Origin: Herbidospora sakaeratensis
GTDB lineage: Bacteria > Actinomycetota > Actinomycetes > Streptosporangiales > Streptosporangiaceae
DNA length: 64,000 nucleotides
Assembly (NCBI RefSeq): GCF_001570525.1
Contig: NZ_BBXC01000007.1
Span: 795,364-859,363 of the forward strand
Reading direction: 5' to 3'
Part shown: positions 1 through 9,594 of the stretch, in pieces
Layout of the letters: each line of letters opens with the position of its first letter
How positions within the stretch are numbered: the first letter of the stretch is position 1
The notes under the pieces: model-generated
Database searches by the model: none
What the model was told of the DNA's origin: nothing
What the model saw: only the letters and a program-made list of their open reading frames with translations
Translations under genes and position numbers: made by a program

Positions 1-1
1 T

Positions 2-3000
2 GGCTCGGTGTCGGGCGTCGCCAACAACGGCACCGCCACCTGGCGGGTCGCCACCCCGCTCGCCAACACCTCCTACAACTGGCGGGTGCGCACCTACGAC
101 GGCACCGCCTACGGCGCCTGGTCGTCGTGGTTCGCCTTCACCGTCGACGCCGCCGCGCCCGACGCGCCCGAGGTGAGCTCGTCGGACTACCCGGCCGACG
201 CGTGGTCGAAGGGCGCCGGGCAGGCCGGGTCGTTCACCATCACCCCGGCGGGCTCCGACGTCTCGGCCGTGCTCTGGTCGTTCGACGGCGGCGCGCAGCA
301 GTCGGCCGCCAACAGCGGCGCCGCCCACACGGTCACCTGGACGCCCGCCGCCGACGGGCCGCACACGCTGCGGGCCTGGGTGAAGGACAAGGCCGGCAAC
401 CTCTCCGAGCCCGCCGAGCACGCCTTCAACGTCGGCACCTTCGCGGTGACCTCGCCGCAGGACGCGAGCGCCACGGCCCGGCGTGCCGTGCTGGCCGCCG
501 CGGGCAGCTCGGGCGTGAGCGCCGTCAGCTTCTCCTACCGGCGCGGCGAGGCCGACGACTGGCACCAGGTCCCGGCGTCCGACGTGCGCCGCCGCTCCGA
601 CGGCGCGGCGATCACCTGGCCCGTCGCCCTGAGCGGGGGCGTCTCGCCCGAGCTCGTCTGGGACGTCACCCGCACGCTGACCACCGACGGCGCGATCCAG
701 ATCCGCGCCGAGTTCGGCTCGGGCGCCTCCGCGCCGGTGGACCTGACGGTCGACCGCGACGCCGAGGGCGCGACCACCGGCCCGATCGGCCCCGGCACGG
801 TCAACCTGCTCAACGGCGACTTCCGGATGACCGCCACCGACGCCAGCATGTTCGGCGTCGGCCTCATGCGCTCCTTCTCCTCCCGCGACCCGCGCAAGGG
901 CTCCTCCCTGCCGGGCGTGGCCCCGATCTTCGGCGCCGAGTGGACGCCGAACGGGCTGGCCCAGTCGGGCGACGGCACCTTCACCGAGCTGCACGCCACC
1001 TCCGCCACCTCGGTGGAGATCACCGGCGACGGCTCGTCTGTCGCCTTCACGAAGAACGCCGACGGCTCCTGGACGCCCCAGTCGGACGCCGGCAACCTCC
1101 GGCTGACCTACGACGCGACGGCCGACCGCTACACCCTGACCGACTCCACCACCGCCAACAGCACGGTGTTCGCCAAGGTCAACGACGCCTACCTGGTGCG
1201 GGCGGTCTACCCGGCCGGCGGCAAGGGCGGCACCGTCTTCGTCTGGGAGTCGGTCACCGGCGCCGACGGCACGCGGCTGGCCCGGCCCAGCCGGATCATC
1301 GCCCCCGCCTGGTCGGTGGCCTCGCCGAGCGACTGCGACGTCGCCACCCTGGCCGCGCTGCCCGAGGGCTGCCGCCTGATCGTGATCGCGTACGCCGCCA
1401 CGACGACGGCGGGCGCCCAGCTCGGCGACGTCGCCGGGCAGGTCAAGCTGATCAGCCTGTGGGAGGGCGGCGCGGCCGCGCCGCAGCACCTGTCGGAGTA
1501 CCGATACGACGACCTCGGCCGCCTGCGCGAGCGCTGGGACCCGGCCACCCCCACCGTCAAGACCCGCTACGACTACGACCTCGGCGGCCGGGTCAACCGC
1601 TTCACCCCGCCCGGCGAACTGCCGTGGACGCTGACCTACGGCCGCGCCGGCAACGCCGACACCGCCGCCGACGGCATGCTGCTGGCCGCCTCGCGGCCGA
1701 CCCTGCGCCCCGGCACCCTGAACGAGACCAACGGCACCGCCGTCACCTCGGTCGTGTACGACGTGCCGACCAGCGGCAGCGGCGCGCCGTACAACCTCTC
1801 GCCGGCCGCCGCCCTGACGTGGGGCCAGACCGACCCGCCGTCGGACGCCACCGCGGTCTTCCCGCCCGACCAGGTGCCCGCCAACCACACCGGGCGCGGC
1901 GGGCTGGCCGGGTCGGACTACGGCCGGGCCACCGTCACCTACCTGAACGCCAACGGCGCGACCGTCAACCGGGCCGAGCCCGGCGGCGGCCTGTCGGCCA
2001 GCCAGTACGACGCCCAGGGCAACACCGTGCTCAACCTGTCGGCGGGCAACCGGGCGCTGGCCTTCGGCCAGGGGCCGGGCGCGGCCGAGGAGCTGACCCG
2101 CCTGGGCCTGATCAACAGCTCGACCGCCGAACGGGCCCGGCTGCTGTCGGAGGAGACCGTCTACTCGGCCGACGGCCAGCGTATGGTCGGCGAGTTCGGC
2201 CCGCTGCACCTGGTGCGGCTGAACGGCGTGCCGACGCCCGCCCGCAAGCACCAGGTCAACACCTTCGACGAGGGCCGGCCCGGCGACGCCAAGGTCTCCG
2301 GATTGGTCACCACCACCGCCGTCGGCGCCTGGACACCGGGCGGCGGCGCGGACGCGGACGTGCGCCTCAGCCGCACCTCCTACGACTGGGCCACCGGCAA
2401 GGTCGTGAAGTCGGTGACCGACCCGGGCGGCCTGGCCGTCACCCGGAACACCGGCTACGACGCCGACGGCCGGGTCGTCAGCGCCACCATGCCCAAGTCG
2501 TCGGGCGACGACGCCGGCACCACGACCAGCGCCTACTACACCGCCGACGGCTCCGGAGCCTGCGGCGGCAGGCCCGAATGGGCCGGCCTGCTCTGCCGCA
2601 CCCAGGCCAAGCAGGCGGTCTCGGGCGGCGGCTCCAACCCGTCCGAGCTGGTCACCAAGCTCTTCGCCTACGAGGAGGGCGGCCGGGTCACCTCGGTGAC
2701 CGAGACCGCCAACGGCGTCACCCGCACCACCGCCACCACCTACGACACGGCCGGCCAGGTGCTCACCACCACGGTCACCGGCGGCCTCGGCACGGCCGTG
2801 CCCGCCGTCACCAACACCTACGACGCGGCCGGCCGGCTGACGAGGACGACCGCGTCCACGGGCGGGTCGATCACCCGCGAGTACGACGTCCTGGGCCGCC
2901 AGACCTCCTACACCGACGCCGACGGCGGCGTCACCCGGGTCGAGTACGACGCGCTCGACCGGGTCGTCAGGAAGAGCGACGGCGCCCCATCCACGATGAC

Positions 3001-4483
3001 CTACGAGTACGACCTCGACGCCGACCCGCGCGGCCTGCTCACCGCGATGACCGACTCGGTCGCCGGGCGCTTCACCGCGACCTACGACGTCGAGGGCGGC
3101 ATCGTCGCCGAGCAGCTGCCGGGCGGCGTGTCGTACACCGTGAGCAAGGACCCGACCGGCGCGCCGACCCGGCGCGTCTACCAGAACGCCGCCGGCGTGA
3201 AGCTGCTGGACGACGCGGTCACCTGGTCGATCCACGGCCAGCAGGTCACCCGCACCGGCCTGTCGGCGCAGATCGTCGGCTACGACAAGATCGGGCGCAT
3301 CTCCTCCGTCGACGACACCGTCGGCGGCGTCTGCACCCGCCGCGCCTACGGCTACGACGCCAACTCCAACCGCACCTCGCTGACCAGCGGCGGTTGCGAC
3401 GGAAGCGGCGCCACCACCCGCACCCACGCCTACGACACCGGCGACCGGCTGGTCGACCAGGGCTACGTGTACGACGCCTTCGGCCGCACCACCGCCACCC
3501 CCGACGGGCTGGCCGTCGACTACTACGCGACCGACCTGGTCAAGGCGATGACCTCGGGGGACGCGCGGCAGTCGTACACGCTGGACCCCCAGCTGCGGCG
3601 CAGTAGCACCCTGACGGAGGCGCGGACCGGCGGGACCTGGGCCGCCACGGCCCGGCGGGTCGAGCACTTCGACGCCGACGACGACACCCCCGCCTGGGTG
3701 GTGGAGGACGTCGCCACCGGCCGGGTCTCCCGGAACGTGCACTCGGTGTCGGGCGGCCTGGCGGCGATCACCTCCGCCACCGGCGAGGTCCGGCTCCAGC
3801 TGACCAACCTGCACGACGACATCAACGCCGTGCTCGACCTGACGACCGGGGTGCCGCTGGCGCTCGACTTCGACGAGTTCGGCAACCCGCGCCCGGGTCA
3901 GCCGGCCGGCCGCTACGGCTGGCACGGCGCGGCCGAGCGGGTCACCGACACCCCCGACGGCACGATCCTCATGGGCGTGCGGCTCTACCAGCCGAAGCTG
4001 GGCCGGTTCCTGCAGACCGACCCGGTCGAGGGAGGCAGCGCCAACGCCTACGACTACGCCGCCCAGGCGCCGACGTCCAACGCCGACCTCGACGGCCGCA
4101 AGTGGTACTGGTGCCGCACCTTCTCGCACTTCGCCTTCAACCACTGCGGCGTCACCCGCGCCTGGTACCACGGCAGCTGGCGCACGGTCCGCTGGGTGAA
4201 GACCCCGCGCGGCTGGTGGGTGCGCGGCGTGCTGTACGACTACTGCACCAGCAGCCCCGACCGCCCGCTGGGCTTCGACTTCCGGCAGGCCTGCATGATG
4301 CACGACTACGGATACGCCCTGCGGAGGATGGGCTACATCTCCAGCAAGTACCAGGCCGACAGCGTCTTCTACCACGTGCTCTGGAACGGGGTCTGCCCGG
4401 CGTACGCCTGGTGGAAGCGCGGCGCCTGCCGCAACCTCGCCACCAACTACTACCTGGCCGTCTTCTACTTCGGCCGGGTGTGA
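2..4483 (+). CDS. RHS/YD-repeat protein with C-terminal phospholipase A2-like domain (5' end missing)
   Basis: The frame is open at the left edge, so the N-terminus is outside the window. The visible part begins with Ig/Fn3-like beta modules, then a DUF6531-like entry (about residues 265-330), then many YD repeats such as YRYDDLGRLRERWD and ATYDVEGG, and the RHS-core end motif GRFLQTDPVEGG followed by DG. The last ~105 residues are a distinct tip containing DFRQACMMHDYGY, which resembles the Cys-x3-His-Asp active-site helix of secreted bacterial phospholipase A2. The RHS shell is known to encapsulate such variable tips in polymorphic toxins; a membrane-phospholipid-attacking toxin is inferred. 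No small gene that could be an immunity protein follows: a terminator and then a large regulator come next. The RHS assignment is firm, the lipase function likely. Confidence 0.9.
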   Translation, partial: GSVSGVANNGTATWRVATPLANTSYNWRVRTYDGTAYGAWSSWFAFTVDAAAPDAPEVSSSDYPADAWSKGAGQAGSFTITPAGSDVSAVLWSFDGGAQQSAANSGAAHTVTWTPAADGPHTLRAWVKDKAGNLSEPAEHAFNVGTFAVTSPQDASATARRAVLAAAGSSGVSAVSFSYRRGEADDWHQVPASDVRRRSDGAAITWPVALSGGVSPELVWDVTRTLTTDGAIQIRAEFGSGASAPVDLTVDRDAEGATTGPIGPGTVNLLNGDFRMTATDASMFGVGLMRSFSSRDPRKGSSLPGVAPIFGAEWTPNGLAQSGDGTFTELHATSATSVEITGDGSSVAFTKNADGSWTPQSDAGNLRLTYDATADRYTLTDSTTANSTVFAKVNDAYLVRAVYPAGGKGGTVFVWESVTGADGTRLARPSRIIAPAWSVASPSDCDVATLAALPEGCRLIVIAYAATTTAGAQLGDVAGQVKLISLWEGGAAAPQHLSEYRYDDLGRLRERWDPATPTVKTRYDYDLGGRVNRFTPPGELPWTLTYGRAGNADTAADGMLLAASRPTLRPGTLNETNGTAVTSVVYDVPTSGSGAPYNLSPAAALTWGQTDPPSDATAVFPPDQVPANHTGRGGLAGSDYGRATVTYLNANGATVNRAEPGGGLSASQYDAQGNTVLNLSAGNRALAFGQGPGAAEELTRLGLINSSTAERARLLSEETVYSADGQRMVGEFGPLHLVRLNGVPTPARKHQVNTFDEGRPGDAKVSGLVTTTAVGAWTPGGGADADVRLSRTSYDWATGKVVKSVTDPGGLAVTRNTGYDADGRVVSATMPKSSGDDAGTTTSAYYTADGSGACGGRPEWAGLLCRTQAKQAVSGGGSNPSELVTKLFAYEEGGRVTSVTETANGVTRTTATTYDTAGQVLTTTVTGGLGTAVPAVTNTYDAAGRLTRTTASTGGSITREYDVLGRQTSYTDADGGVTRVEYDALDRVVRKSDGAPSTMTYEYDLDADPRGLLTAMTDSVAGRFTATYDVEGGIVAEQLPGGVSYTVSKDPTGAPTRRVYQNAAGVKLLDDAVTWSIHGQQVTRTGLSAQIVGYDKIGRISSVDDTVGGVCTRRAYGYDANSNRTSLTSGGCDGSGATTRTHAYDTGDRLVDQGYVYDAFGRTTATPDGLAVDYYATDLVKAMTSGDARQSYTLDPQLRRSSTLTEARTGGTWAATARRVEHFDADDDTPAWVVEDVATGRVSRNVHSVSGGLAAITSATGEVRLQLTNLHDDINAVLDLTTGVPLALDFDEFGNPRPGQPAGRYGWHGAAERVTDTPDGTILMGVRLYQPKLGRFLQTDPVEGGSANAYDYAAQAPTSNADLDGRKWYWCRTFSHFAFNHCGVTRAWYHGSWRTVRWVKTPRGWWVRGVLYDYCTSSPDRPLGFDFRQACMMHDYGYALRRMGYISSKYQADSVFYHVLWNGVCPAYAWWKRGACRNLATNYYLAVFYFGRV

Positions 4484-4499
4484 TCGCCCGGTGAGGCCG

Positions 4500-4539
4500 C
4501 CGGCGGGGACCGTCCCACGGTCCCCGCCGGTGTCTTTCT
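4500..4539 (+). terminator. Intrinsic-type terminator after the RHS gene
   Basis: A perfect 14-bp stem (CCGGCGGGGACCGT, loop CCC, then its complement at 4517-4530) is followed by the T-rich run TGTCTTTCT. It starts 16 bases after the RHS stop codon and separates that gene from the downstream regulator. Confidence 0.85.
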
Positions 4540-4549
4540 GACCCAAGAG

Positions 4550-4578
4550 TTGACGGTGGTGACTCCATCGTGCACATT
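4550..4578 (+). promoter_or_regulatory. Candidate sigma70-type promoter of the AfsR-like gene
   Basis: TTGACG at 4550-4555 and CACATT at 4573-4578 are separated by 17 bases. They lie about 45 bases upstream of the ATG at 4622 and just after the preceding terminator. The -35 is good and the -10 weak, so this is a plausible but unproven promoter. Confidence 0.4.
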
Positions 4579-4621
4579 TGAGCGGCTTTGATCGTCTTCA
4601 TCGCCGTTCCACTGGAGCCTG

Positions 4622-7600
4622 ATGGAATTCGCCGTCCTGGGGCCGCTCCGCGTGTCGGACGACGCCGGGGTGCTGACGCTGAGCGCCGGCAAACAGTGCG
4701 TCATGCTCGCCGAACTGCTCTGCCGCGCCAATCGCCCGGTGTCCGCCGACACCCTGGTCGAAGCGCTCTGGGGGCACCGTCCGCCCCGCACCGCCAGCGA
4801 CAACCTGCGCCTGTACGCGCACCAGCTGCGCCGCGTGCTCGGCCCCGACCGGGTCACCCGCACGGGCACCGGCTGGATGCTCACCGTCCATCCGGGGGAG
4901 CTCGACGCCGAGGTGTTCGAGACCCTGGCCGGGCAGGGGCGCGCCCTGCTGGCCGCCGGCGACTGCGAAGCGGCGTCCCCGGTGCTCGCGCGGGCGCTGG
5001 AGTTGTGGCGCGGCCCCGCCTACGACGGCCTCAACGTCACTGACGGACTGCGCGACCACGCGCGCCGCCTGGAGGAGGAGCGCCTCGGCGCGCTGGAGAA
5101 CCGCATCGACGCCGACCTCGCGCGCGGCCTGTCGTCGGCGCTGGTGCCGGAGCTGACCGCGCTCGTCGACGAGCAGCCGCTGCGCGAGCACCCGCGCGCC
5201 CAGCTGATGACGGCCCTGGCCCGGTCGGGCCGGCAGGCCGAGGCGCTGGCCGTCTTCCACGACGCCCGCCGGGTGTTCGCCACCGAGCTCGGCCTCGACC
5301 CCGGCGACGAACTGCGCGACCTGCACCAGGCGATCCTCACCGGCACCCTCCCGGACGAGCCGGGCCCGCCGCCCCCGCCGCCGAGGGAGGCCACCCCCGC
5401 GCAGCTCCCGGCCGACATCTCCGACTTCACCGGCCGCGACGAGCAGCTCGGCCGGATCACCACCCTGCTGGGCGGCGCCCCGCCCGCCGGCCCCGGGCAC
5501 GTCCGGGTGTGCGTGATCGCCGGCATGGGCGGGGTCGGCAAGACGACGCTGGCCGTGCACGCCGCCCACCGCCTCGCCGGCGACTACCCCGACGGCCAGC
5601 TCCACGTGAACCTGCACGGCGTCGAGCCGTCGCCCGCCGACCCCGGGCAGGTGCTGGCCTCGTTCCTGACCGCGCTCGGCGTGCCCCGGACCGCGATGCC
5701 GGAGACCACGGAGGAGCGCGCCGCCTACTTCCGCAGCCAGGTCGCCGACCGCCGCATGCTGATCGTGCTCGACAACGCCGCCTCCGAGCGGCAGGTGCGC
5801 CCGCTGCTGCCCGGCTCGTCGGGCTGCGCGGTCGTCGTGACGAGCCGGACCCGGCTGACCGGCCTGTCCGGCGCGACGCTCATCGAGTTGTCGGTGCTGC
5901 TGCCCGCCCAGGCGGTGCAGCTGCTCTCGCGGATCGCCGGGGCCGGGCGGGTGGCCGCCGAACCCGAGGCCGCCGCCGAGATCGCCCGCCTGTCCGACCG
6001 CATCCCGCTGGCCGTCCGGGTCGCCGGGGCGCGGCTCGCGGTGCGCCCCAACTGGCCGCTCAAACGGCTGGCCGGCCAGCTCACCGACGAGCGGCGGCGG
6101 CTCGACCAGTTCGCCACCGGCGACCTGGCGGTGCGGGCCAGCCTGGCGCTCAGCTACCTCGGCCTCGACCCGATCACCCGCCGGGCCTTCCGGCTGCTCG
6201 GCGCCCTCGACGCCCCCGACTTCGCCGCCTGGACCGCCGCCGCCCTGCTCGACCTGCCGCTGTCGGCGGGCGAGGAACTCGTCGAGTCCCTGGTCGACCG
6301 CCAGCTCCTGCTCATCAGCGGCGCCGACGCGGCCGGGCAGTCGCGCTACCGCTTCCACGACCTGGTGCGCCTGTACGCCCGCGAGCGCGGCGCCCTGGAG
6401 GACGACGACGCCGCCGTGCTGGCCGCGCTGGGCCGCGCCTTCGGCGGCTGGCTGGCCTTGGCCGAACGCGCCACCGAGAAGGTGCACGGCACCTCGCTGG
6501 CCATCATCCACGGCGACGCCCCCCGCTGGCGGCCGCCGGAGGAGGAGCCCGCGGAGCCGTGGGAGCCGCTGGCCGACCACGACCCGCTCGCCTGGTTCGA
6601 CGGCGAACGGGCCGCGCTGGTCGCGGCCGTGCGGCAGGCGTGCGGGCTGGGCCTGGTCGGGATCGCCTGGGACACCGCCTGCTCCCTGGAGCGCTACCTC
6701 GACGTGCGCGGCCGGTTCGACGACTGGCGCATCATGCACGAACCGCTGCTGGAGGCGTGCCGGGAGGCCGGCGACCGGCTCGGCGAGGCGACCGTGCTGC
6801 GCGGCCTCATCTCGGCGACGAGCTGGATGGACAACGAGGCCATGGCCGCCCACTACGACGGCGCCGGGCAGCTCATCGCCCTGTTCACCGAGGTCGGCGA
6901 GGACCGGGGGCTGGCCGACGCCTACGTGATGCGGGCCTGGGGCCAGGCCGCCCGGGGGGCGCTGGCCCTGGGCCTCGAATCGGGCCGGACCGCGCTGCGC
7001 CTGGCCGAGGGGGCCGGCCACCTGAGCGGCCAGGCCCGCGCCCACGTCTGCATGGCCGTCACGTACGGCCTGTCGGATCTCGACATGGCGATCGTGCACC
7101 TGCACCAGGGCCTGGAGCTGGCCGAACGGGTCGGCAACGCGCGCTTCGAGGCGACCGCCCTGCAGTTCCTCGGCCTGGCCCACGCCCACCTGCGCCAGTA
7201 CGAACAGGGCATGGCCTACCTGAGCCGCGCCATGGCCGACCGCCGCTTCGGCGACGCCCTCGTGGACGCCACCGGCATGGTCGCCCTGGCCCGCCTCTAC
7301 GCCGTGGCGGGCGACCCGAGGGCACGCGGCGCGGCCGAGGCCGCCGAGGAGTTGTGCCGCAACCACCGGCTGGCCCACCACCGCGCCGACGCGTTGTGGG
7401 TGCTCGGCGAGGTCGACCTGGCCGAGGGCCTGGTCGACGACGCCGTCGCCCATCTGGAGGAGTCGGTGCGCCTGTGGCGGGTGCGCGGCTGGCAGGCGTT
7501 CATCGCCGCCGCCCTGGCCAGCCTCGCCGAGGCGTACGCGGCGGCGGGCCGGACGGAGGAGGAGGAACGCGCCCGCGAGGAGGCCGAGACGCTCAAGGAG

Positions 7601-7633
7601 AAGGGCCGCGAGCAGATCGGCCTCCCGGGCTGA
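4622..7633 (+). CDS. AfsR/SARP-family transcriptional regulator with NB-ARC and TPR domains
   Basis: The 1003-residue protein opens with MEFAVLGPLRV, the usual start of SARP regulators, preceded by GGAG. An OmpR-like winged-helix domain (about 1-95) and a bacterial transcriptional activation domain (about 100-245) are followed by an NB-ARC ATPase with Walker A GMGGVGKTT at residues 301-309, then TPR-like helical repeats from about 690 to the end. Such proteins bind direct repeats near promoters and often activate secondary-metabolite genes in an ATP-sensitive way. No biosynthetic cluster adjoins it here, so its target is unknown. It converges on the phytase gene, the two stops being separated by only 4 bases. 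Confidence 0.93.
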   Translation: MEFAVLGPLRVSDDAGVLTLSAGKQCVMLAELLCRANRPVSADTLVEALWGHRPPRTASDNLRLYAHQLRRVLGPDRVTRTGTGWMLTVHPGELDAEVFETLAGQGRALLAAGDCEAASPVLARALELWRGPAYDGLNVTDGLRDHARRLEEERLGALENRIDADLARGLSSALVPELTALVDEQPLREHPRAQLMTALARSGRQAEALAVFHDARRVFATELGLDPGDELRDLHQAILTGTLPDEPGPPPPPPREATPAQLPADISDFTGRDEQLGRITTLLGGAPPAGPGHVRVCVIAGMGGVGKTTLAVHAAHRLAGDYPDGQLHVNLHGVEPSPADPGQVLASFLTALGVPRTAMPETTEERAAYFRSQVADRRMLIVLDNAASERQVRPLLPGSSGCAVVVTSRTRLTGLSGATLIELSVLLPAQAVQLLSRIAGAGRVAAEPEAAAEIARLSDRIPLAVRVAGARLAVRPNWPLKRLAGQLTDERRRLDQFATGDLAVRASLALSYLGLDPITRRAFRLLGALDAPDFAAWTAAALLDLPLSAGEELVESLVDRQLLLISGADAAGQSRYRFHDLVRLYARERGALEDDDAAVLAALGRAFGGWLALAERATEKVHGTSLAIIHGDAPRWRPPEEEPAEPWEPLADHDPLAWFDGERAALVAAVRQACGLGLVGIAWDTACSLERYLDVRGRFDDWRIMHEPLLEACREAGDRLGEATVLRGLISATSWMDNEAMAAHYDGAGQLIALFTEVGEDRGLADAYVMRAWGQAARGALALGLESGRTALRLAEGAGHLSGQARAHVCMAVTYGLSDLDMAIVHLHQGLELAERVGNARFEATALQFLGLAHAHLRQYEQGMAYLSRAMADRRFGDALVDATGMVALARLYAVAGDPRARGAAEAAEELCRNHRLAHHRADALWVLGEVDLAEGLVDDAVAHLEESVRLWRVRGWQAFIAAALASLAEAYAAAGRTEEEERAREEAETLKEKGREQIGLPG

Positions 7634-7637
7634 ACCG

Positions 7638-8951
7638 TCAGAAGCGCGGGTCGTTGCCCGGCTTCGTGCTGACCTTCAGCTTCAGGGCGCGGGCCACGTC
7701 GCCCCACGACACGTACGAGAAGTTGGTCGCGTCGCGCTCCTCGTCCACGTTCGCGCCCGTGTCGGGCTCGTCGTGGGTGACCAGGAGGCCCTTGGTGTAC
7801 TTCCCGACCGGGCGGTTGGTCACGGTGAGGCCGTCGGAGCCGTTGACGTCGTCCGCGCCCTTGACGCCCTTGACCCGGAAGGTGCCCAGCGCCTTGTTCC
7901 CGCCCTGGCGGTCGTAGACGGTGAAGGTGTCGTCGCCCTGGCTGGAGACGATCACGTAGCCGCTCGCGCCGCCCGCGTAGTAGAGGTCGACGCCCTCCGC
8001 GTCGGCGGTCAGGCGGTCGCCGCCGAAGCCCGAGGCGTTCGGGTCGACCGGCGCGCACTCCTCGGTCTCCTCGTCGTAGACGTCCTCGATGCCGAAGTCC
8101 TTGACCTTGTCGACGAGGGTCGGCTGCTTCGCGCCGAGGGGCAGCGGCACCCGCCACAGGCCGACGTCCTCCTGGGCGGCGTACAACACCCCCGAACGCT
8201 GGTCGACGGCCAGGCCCTCGAAGTGGGGGAGCACGCCCGGCTCCTCACAGGGCTTCCAGGTCTTCCCGTTCGGGAGCGGGAACTCCGACGGCATGGTGAG
8301 CTTCTCGACGGAGGAGTAGCCGAGGCGGCCGTCCTTCTCCACGATCCGGGCGGTCGCCAGGGTCGTCGCGCCCTCCTGGGTGACGACCGCGTAGGCCGTG
8401 CCCGGCGCGGGCTGCCAGACGGCCAGGCCGTAGGCGGTGTGCTCCTCCTCGACCGTCTCCCGGTCGGGGCTGAACAGGAACTCCTGGTCGGGCGCGGTCA
8501 CCTCGCGCAGCGGCTCGGCCGCCGACGGGTCGATGGCGAAGAAGCGGATCTGGTCGTTGTAGCGGTCGGACACCACCGCGACGTCGACCTTCCGGCCGCC
8601 GAGCCGGATGCCGTAGGCGATGTCGACGTTGTTGTAACGGCCCTCGACGCCGTCCTCGCGCGGGGCCTTGGCGGCCTTCAGCGACTGGATCTGGCGCGAC
8701 TTCAGGTCGTAGACGCGCAGGCCGCCCTCCTTGGCGGTCACGATCACGATCGACTTGGCGGAGTCGTGCGGGTGGACCCAGATCGCCGGGTCGTCGCCGG
8801 AGGCGTTGCCGCCCTGCTCGTCGTCGTAGAGGACCGGGGTCTCGTTGTCGGTCGTCACGACCTTGGGGCCCTCCGCCGAGGCGGGGACGGCGGACAGCAG
8901 GACGGTGGCGAGGACGCCGACGGCGAGCGCGGCCTTGGGGGTGCTATTCAC
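7638..8951 (-). CDS. Secreted beta-propeller phytase (3-phytase family)
   Basis: A 437-residue protein from a GTG start; residues 1-25 (STPKAALAVGVLATVLLSAVPASA) form a signal peptide with a good A-x-A cleavage site. The mature part carries DDPAIWVHP near its start and acidic calcium-site motifs typical of the six-bladed beta-propeller phytases, which release phosphate from inositol hexakisphosphate outside the cell. The same frame is open further upstream, but that part is antisense to the DUF305 gene and has no signal-like character, so the GTG just before the signal peptide was chosen. It lies 35 bases after the DUF305 stop on the same strand, so cotranscription is possible. No strong ribosome-binding site is visible. 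Confidence 0.88.
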   Translation of the reverse strand: MNSTPKAALAVGVLATVLLSAVPASAEGPKVVTTDNETPVLYDDEQGGNASGDDPAIWVHPHDSAKSIVIVTAKEGGLRVYDLKSRQIQSLKAAKAPREDGVEGRYNNVDIAYGIRLGGRKVDVAVVSDRYNDQIRFFAIDPSAAEPLREVTAPDQEFLFSPDRETVEEEHTAYGLAVWQPAPGTAYAVVTQEGATTLATARIVEKDGRLGYSSVEKLTMPSEFPLPNGKTWKPCEEPGVLPHFEGLAVDQRSGVLYAAQEDVGLWRVPLPLGAKQPTLVDKVKDFGIEDVYDEETEECAPVDPNASGFGGDRLTADAEGVDLYYAGGASGYVIVSSQGDDTFTVYDRQGGNKALGTFRVKGVKGADDVNGSDGLTVTNRPVGKYTKGLLVTHDEPDTGANVDEERDATNFSYVSWGDVARALKLKVSTKPGNDPRF

Positions 8952-8986
8952 GCGTGCGAGGCTGCCGGACCAATCTGTCGGGCAGG

Positions 8987-9514
8987 TTAACGCTGCGGTG
9001 CGGCCAGGAGCCGGAGCATCTCCTGGATCTGCGCGCCGCGCGACTCCTCGATGCGCTTGGCCAGATCCTTCGTCGAGGCGTCCAGGCCCGTCTTCACCTC
9101 GGTGCGGGCCATGTCGACGGCGTTGTGCTGGTGACCGGCGAGCAGGTTCAGGAAGTTCACGTCGAACTGGTCGGCCGGCGCCTTCTCCAGCGACAGGATG
9201 TCGGAGGGACGGGTCTCGTGCAGGCCGCCGTGGGCGTCGTGGGAGCCCGGGGGCGCCTCCATCGGCTGCTCCCACCGGGTCAGCCGGGTCGTCATGGTCT
9301 TCGCCTCGTCCGACTGGACGGCCCGGATCGCCGACGCCAGGGCCCGCACCTCGGGGCGCGCGGCCCGCTCCTCCGCGATCGTCGCCATCTGGATGCCCTG
9401 CTCGTGGTGCGGGATCATCATCTGCAGGAACATCACGTCGGCGGCGTTGAACGCGGGCTCGGCCGGGGAGGAACATCCGGCCACGAGGGCGAGGACGATT
9501 GCCAGACGCTTCAT
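8987..9514 (-). CDS. DUF305 family lipoprotein
   Basis: A 175-residue protein beginning MKRLAIVLALVAGCSS: a short lipoprotein signal with lipobox LVAGC, preceded by GAGGGAG. The start at 9514 was preferred to one 10 codons upstream because of this signal and ribosome-binding site. The body contains the two DUF305 (ferritin-like four-helix) signatures MIPHHEQGIQMA and LLAGHQHNAVDMA, whose paired histidines suggest metal binding. Family members often occur with copper genes, but none is adjacent. The biochemical role is unknown; a surface-anchored metal-handling protein is a reasonable inference. Confidence 0.85.
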   Translation of the reverse strand: MKRLAIVLALVAGCSSPAEPAFNAADVMFLQMMIPHHEQGIQMATIAEERAARPEVRALASAIRAVQSDEAKTMTTRLTRWEQPMEAPPGSHDAHGGLHETRPSDILSLEKAPADQFDVNFLNLLAGHQHNAVDMARTEVKTGLDASTKDLAKRIEESRGAQIQEMLRLLAAPQR

Positions 9515-9536
9515 GGCTCCCTCATTGTTGGTCGGA

Positions 9537-9569
9537 GCCGGCACGGCGCGCGGACTGCGCCGTGCCGGC
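9537..9569 (-). terminator. Hairpin terminator downstream of the LPMO gene
   Basis: Perfect 13-bp inverted repeat GCCGGCACGGCGC / GCGCCGTGCCGGC with a 7-base loop, lying between the LPMO stop (9595) and the DUF305 start (9514). There is no T-run, as is common in high-GC actinobacteria. It probably ends the LPMO transcript. Confidence 0.7.
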
Positions 9570-9594
9570 GGTCTTCAGGTGAGGTCACGCGTCA

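Noticed and set aside
4598-7453. 950-codon minus-strand frame opposite the AfsR-like gene
   Set aside because: Extremely Gly/Gln/Arg-rich, no recognisable domain, and antisense to a well-supported gene.
8981-8991. GTTAACCTGCC before the phytase as a PHO box
   Set aside because: It overlaps the DUF305 stop codon and has only one poor unit; the second unit does not match.
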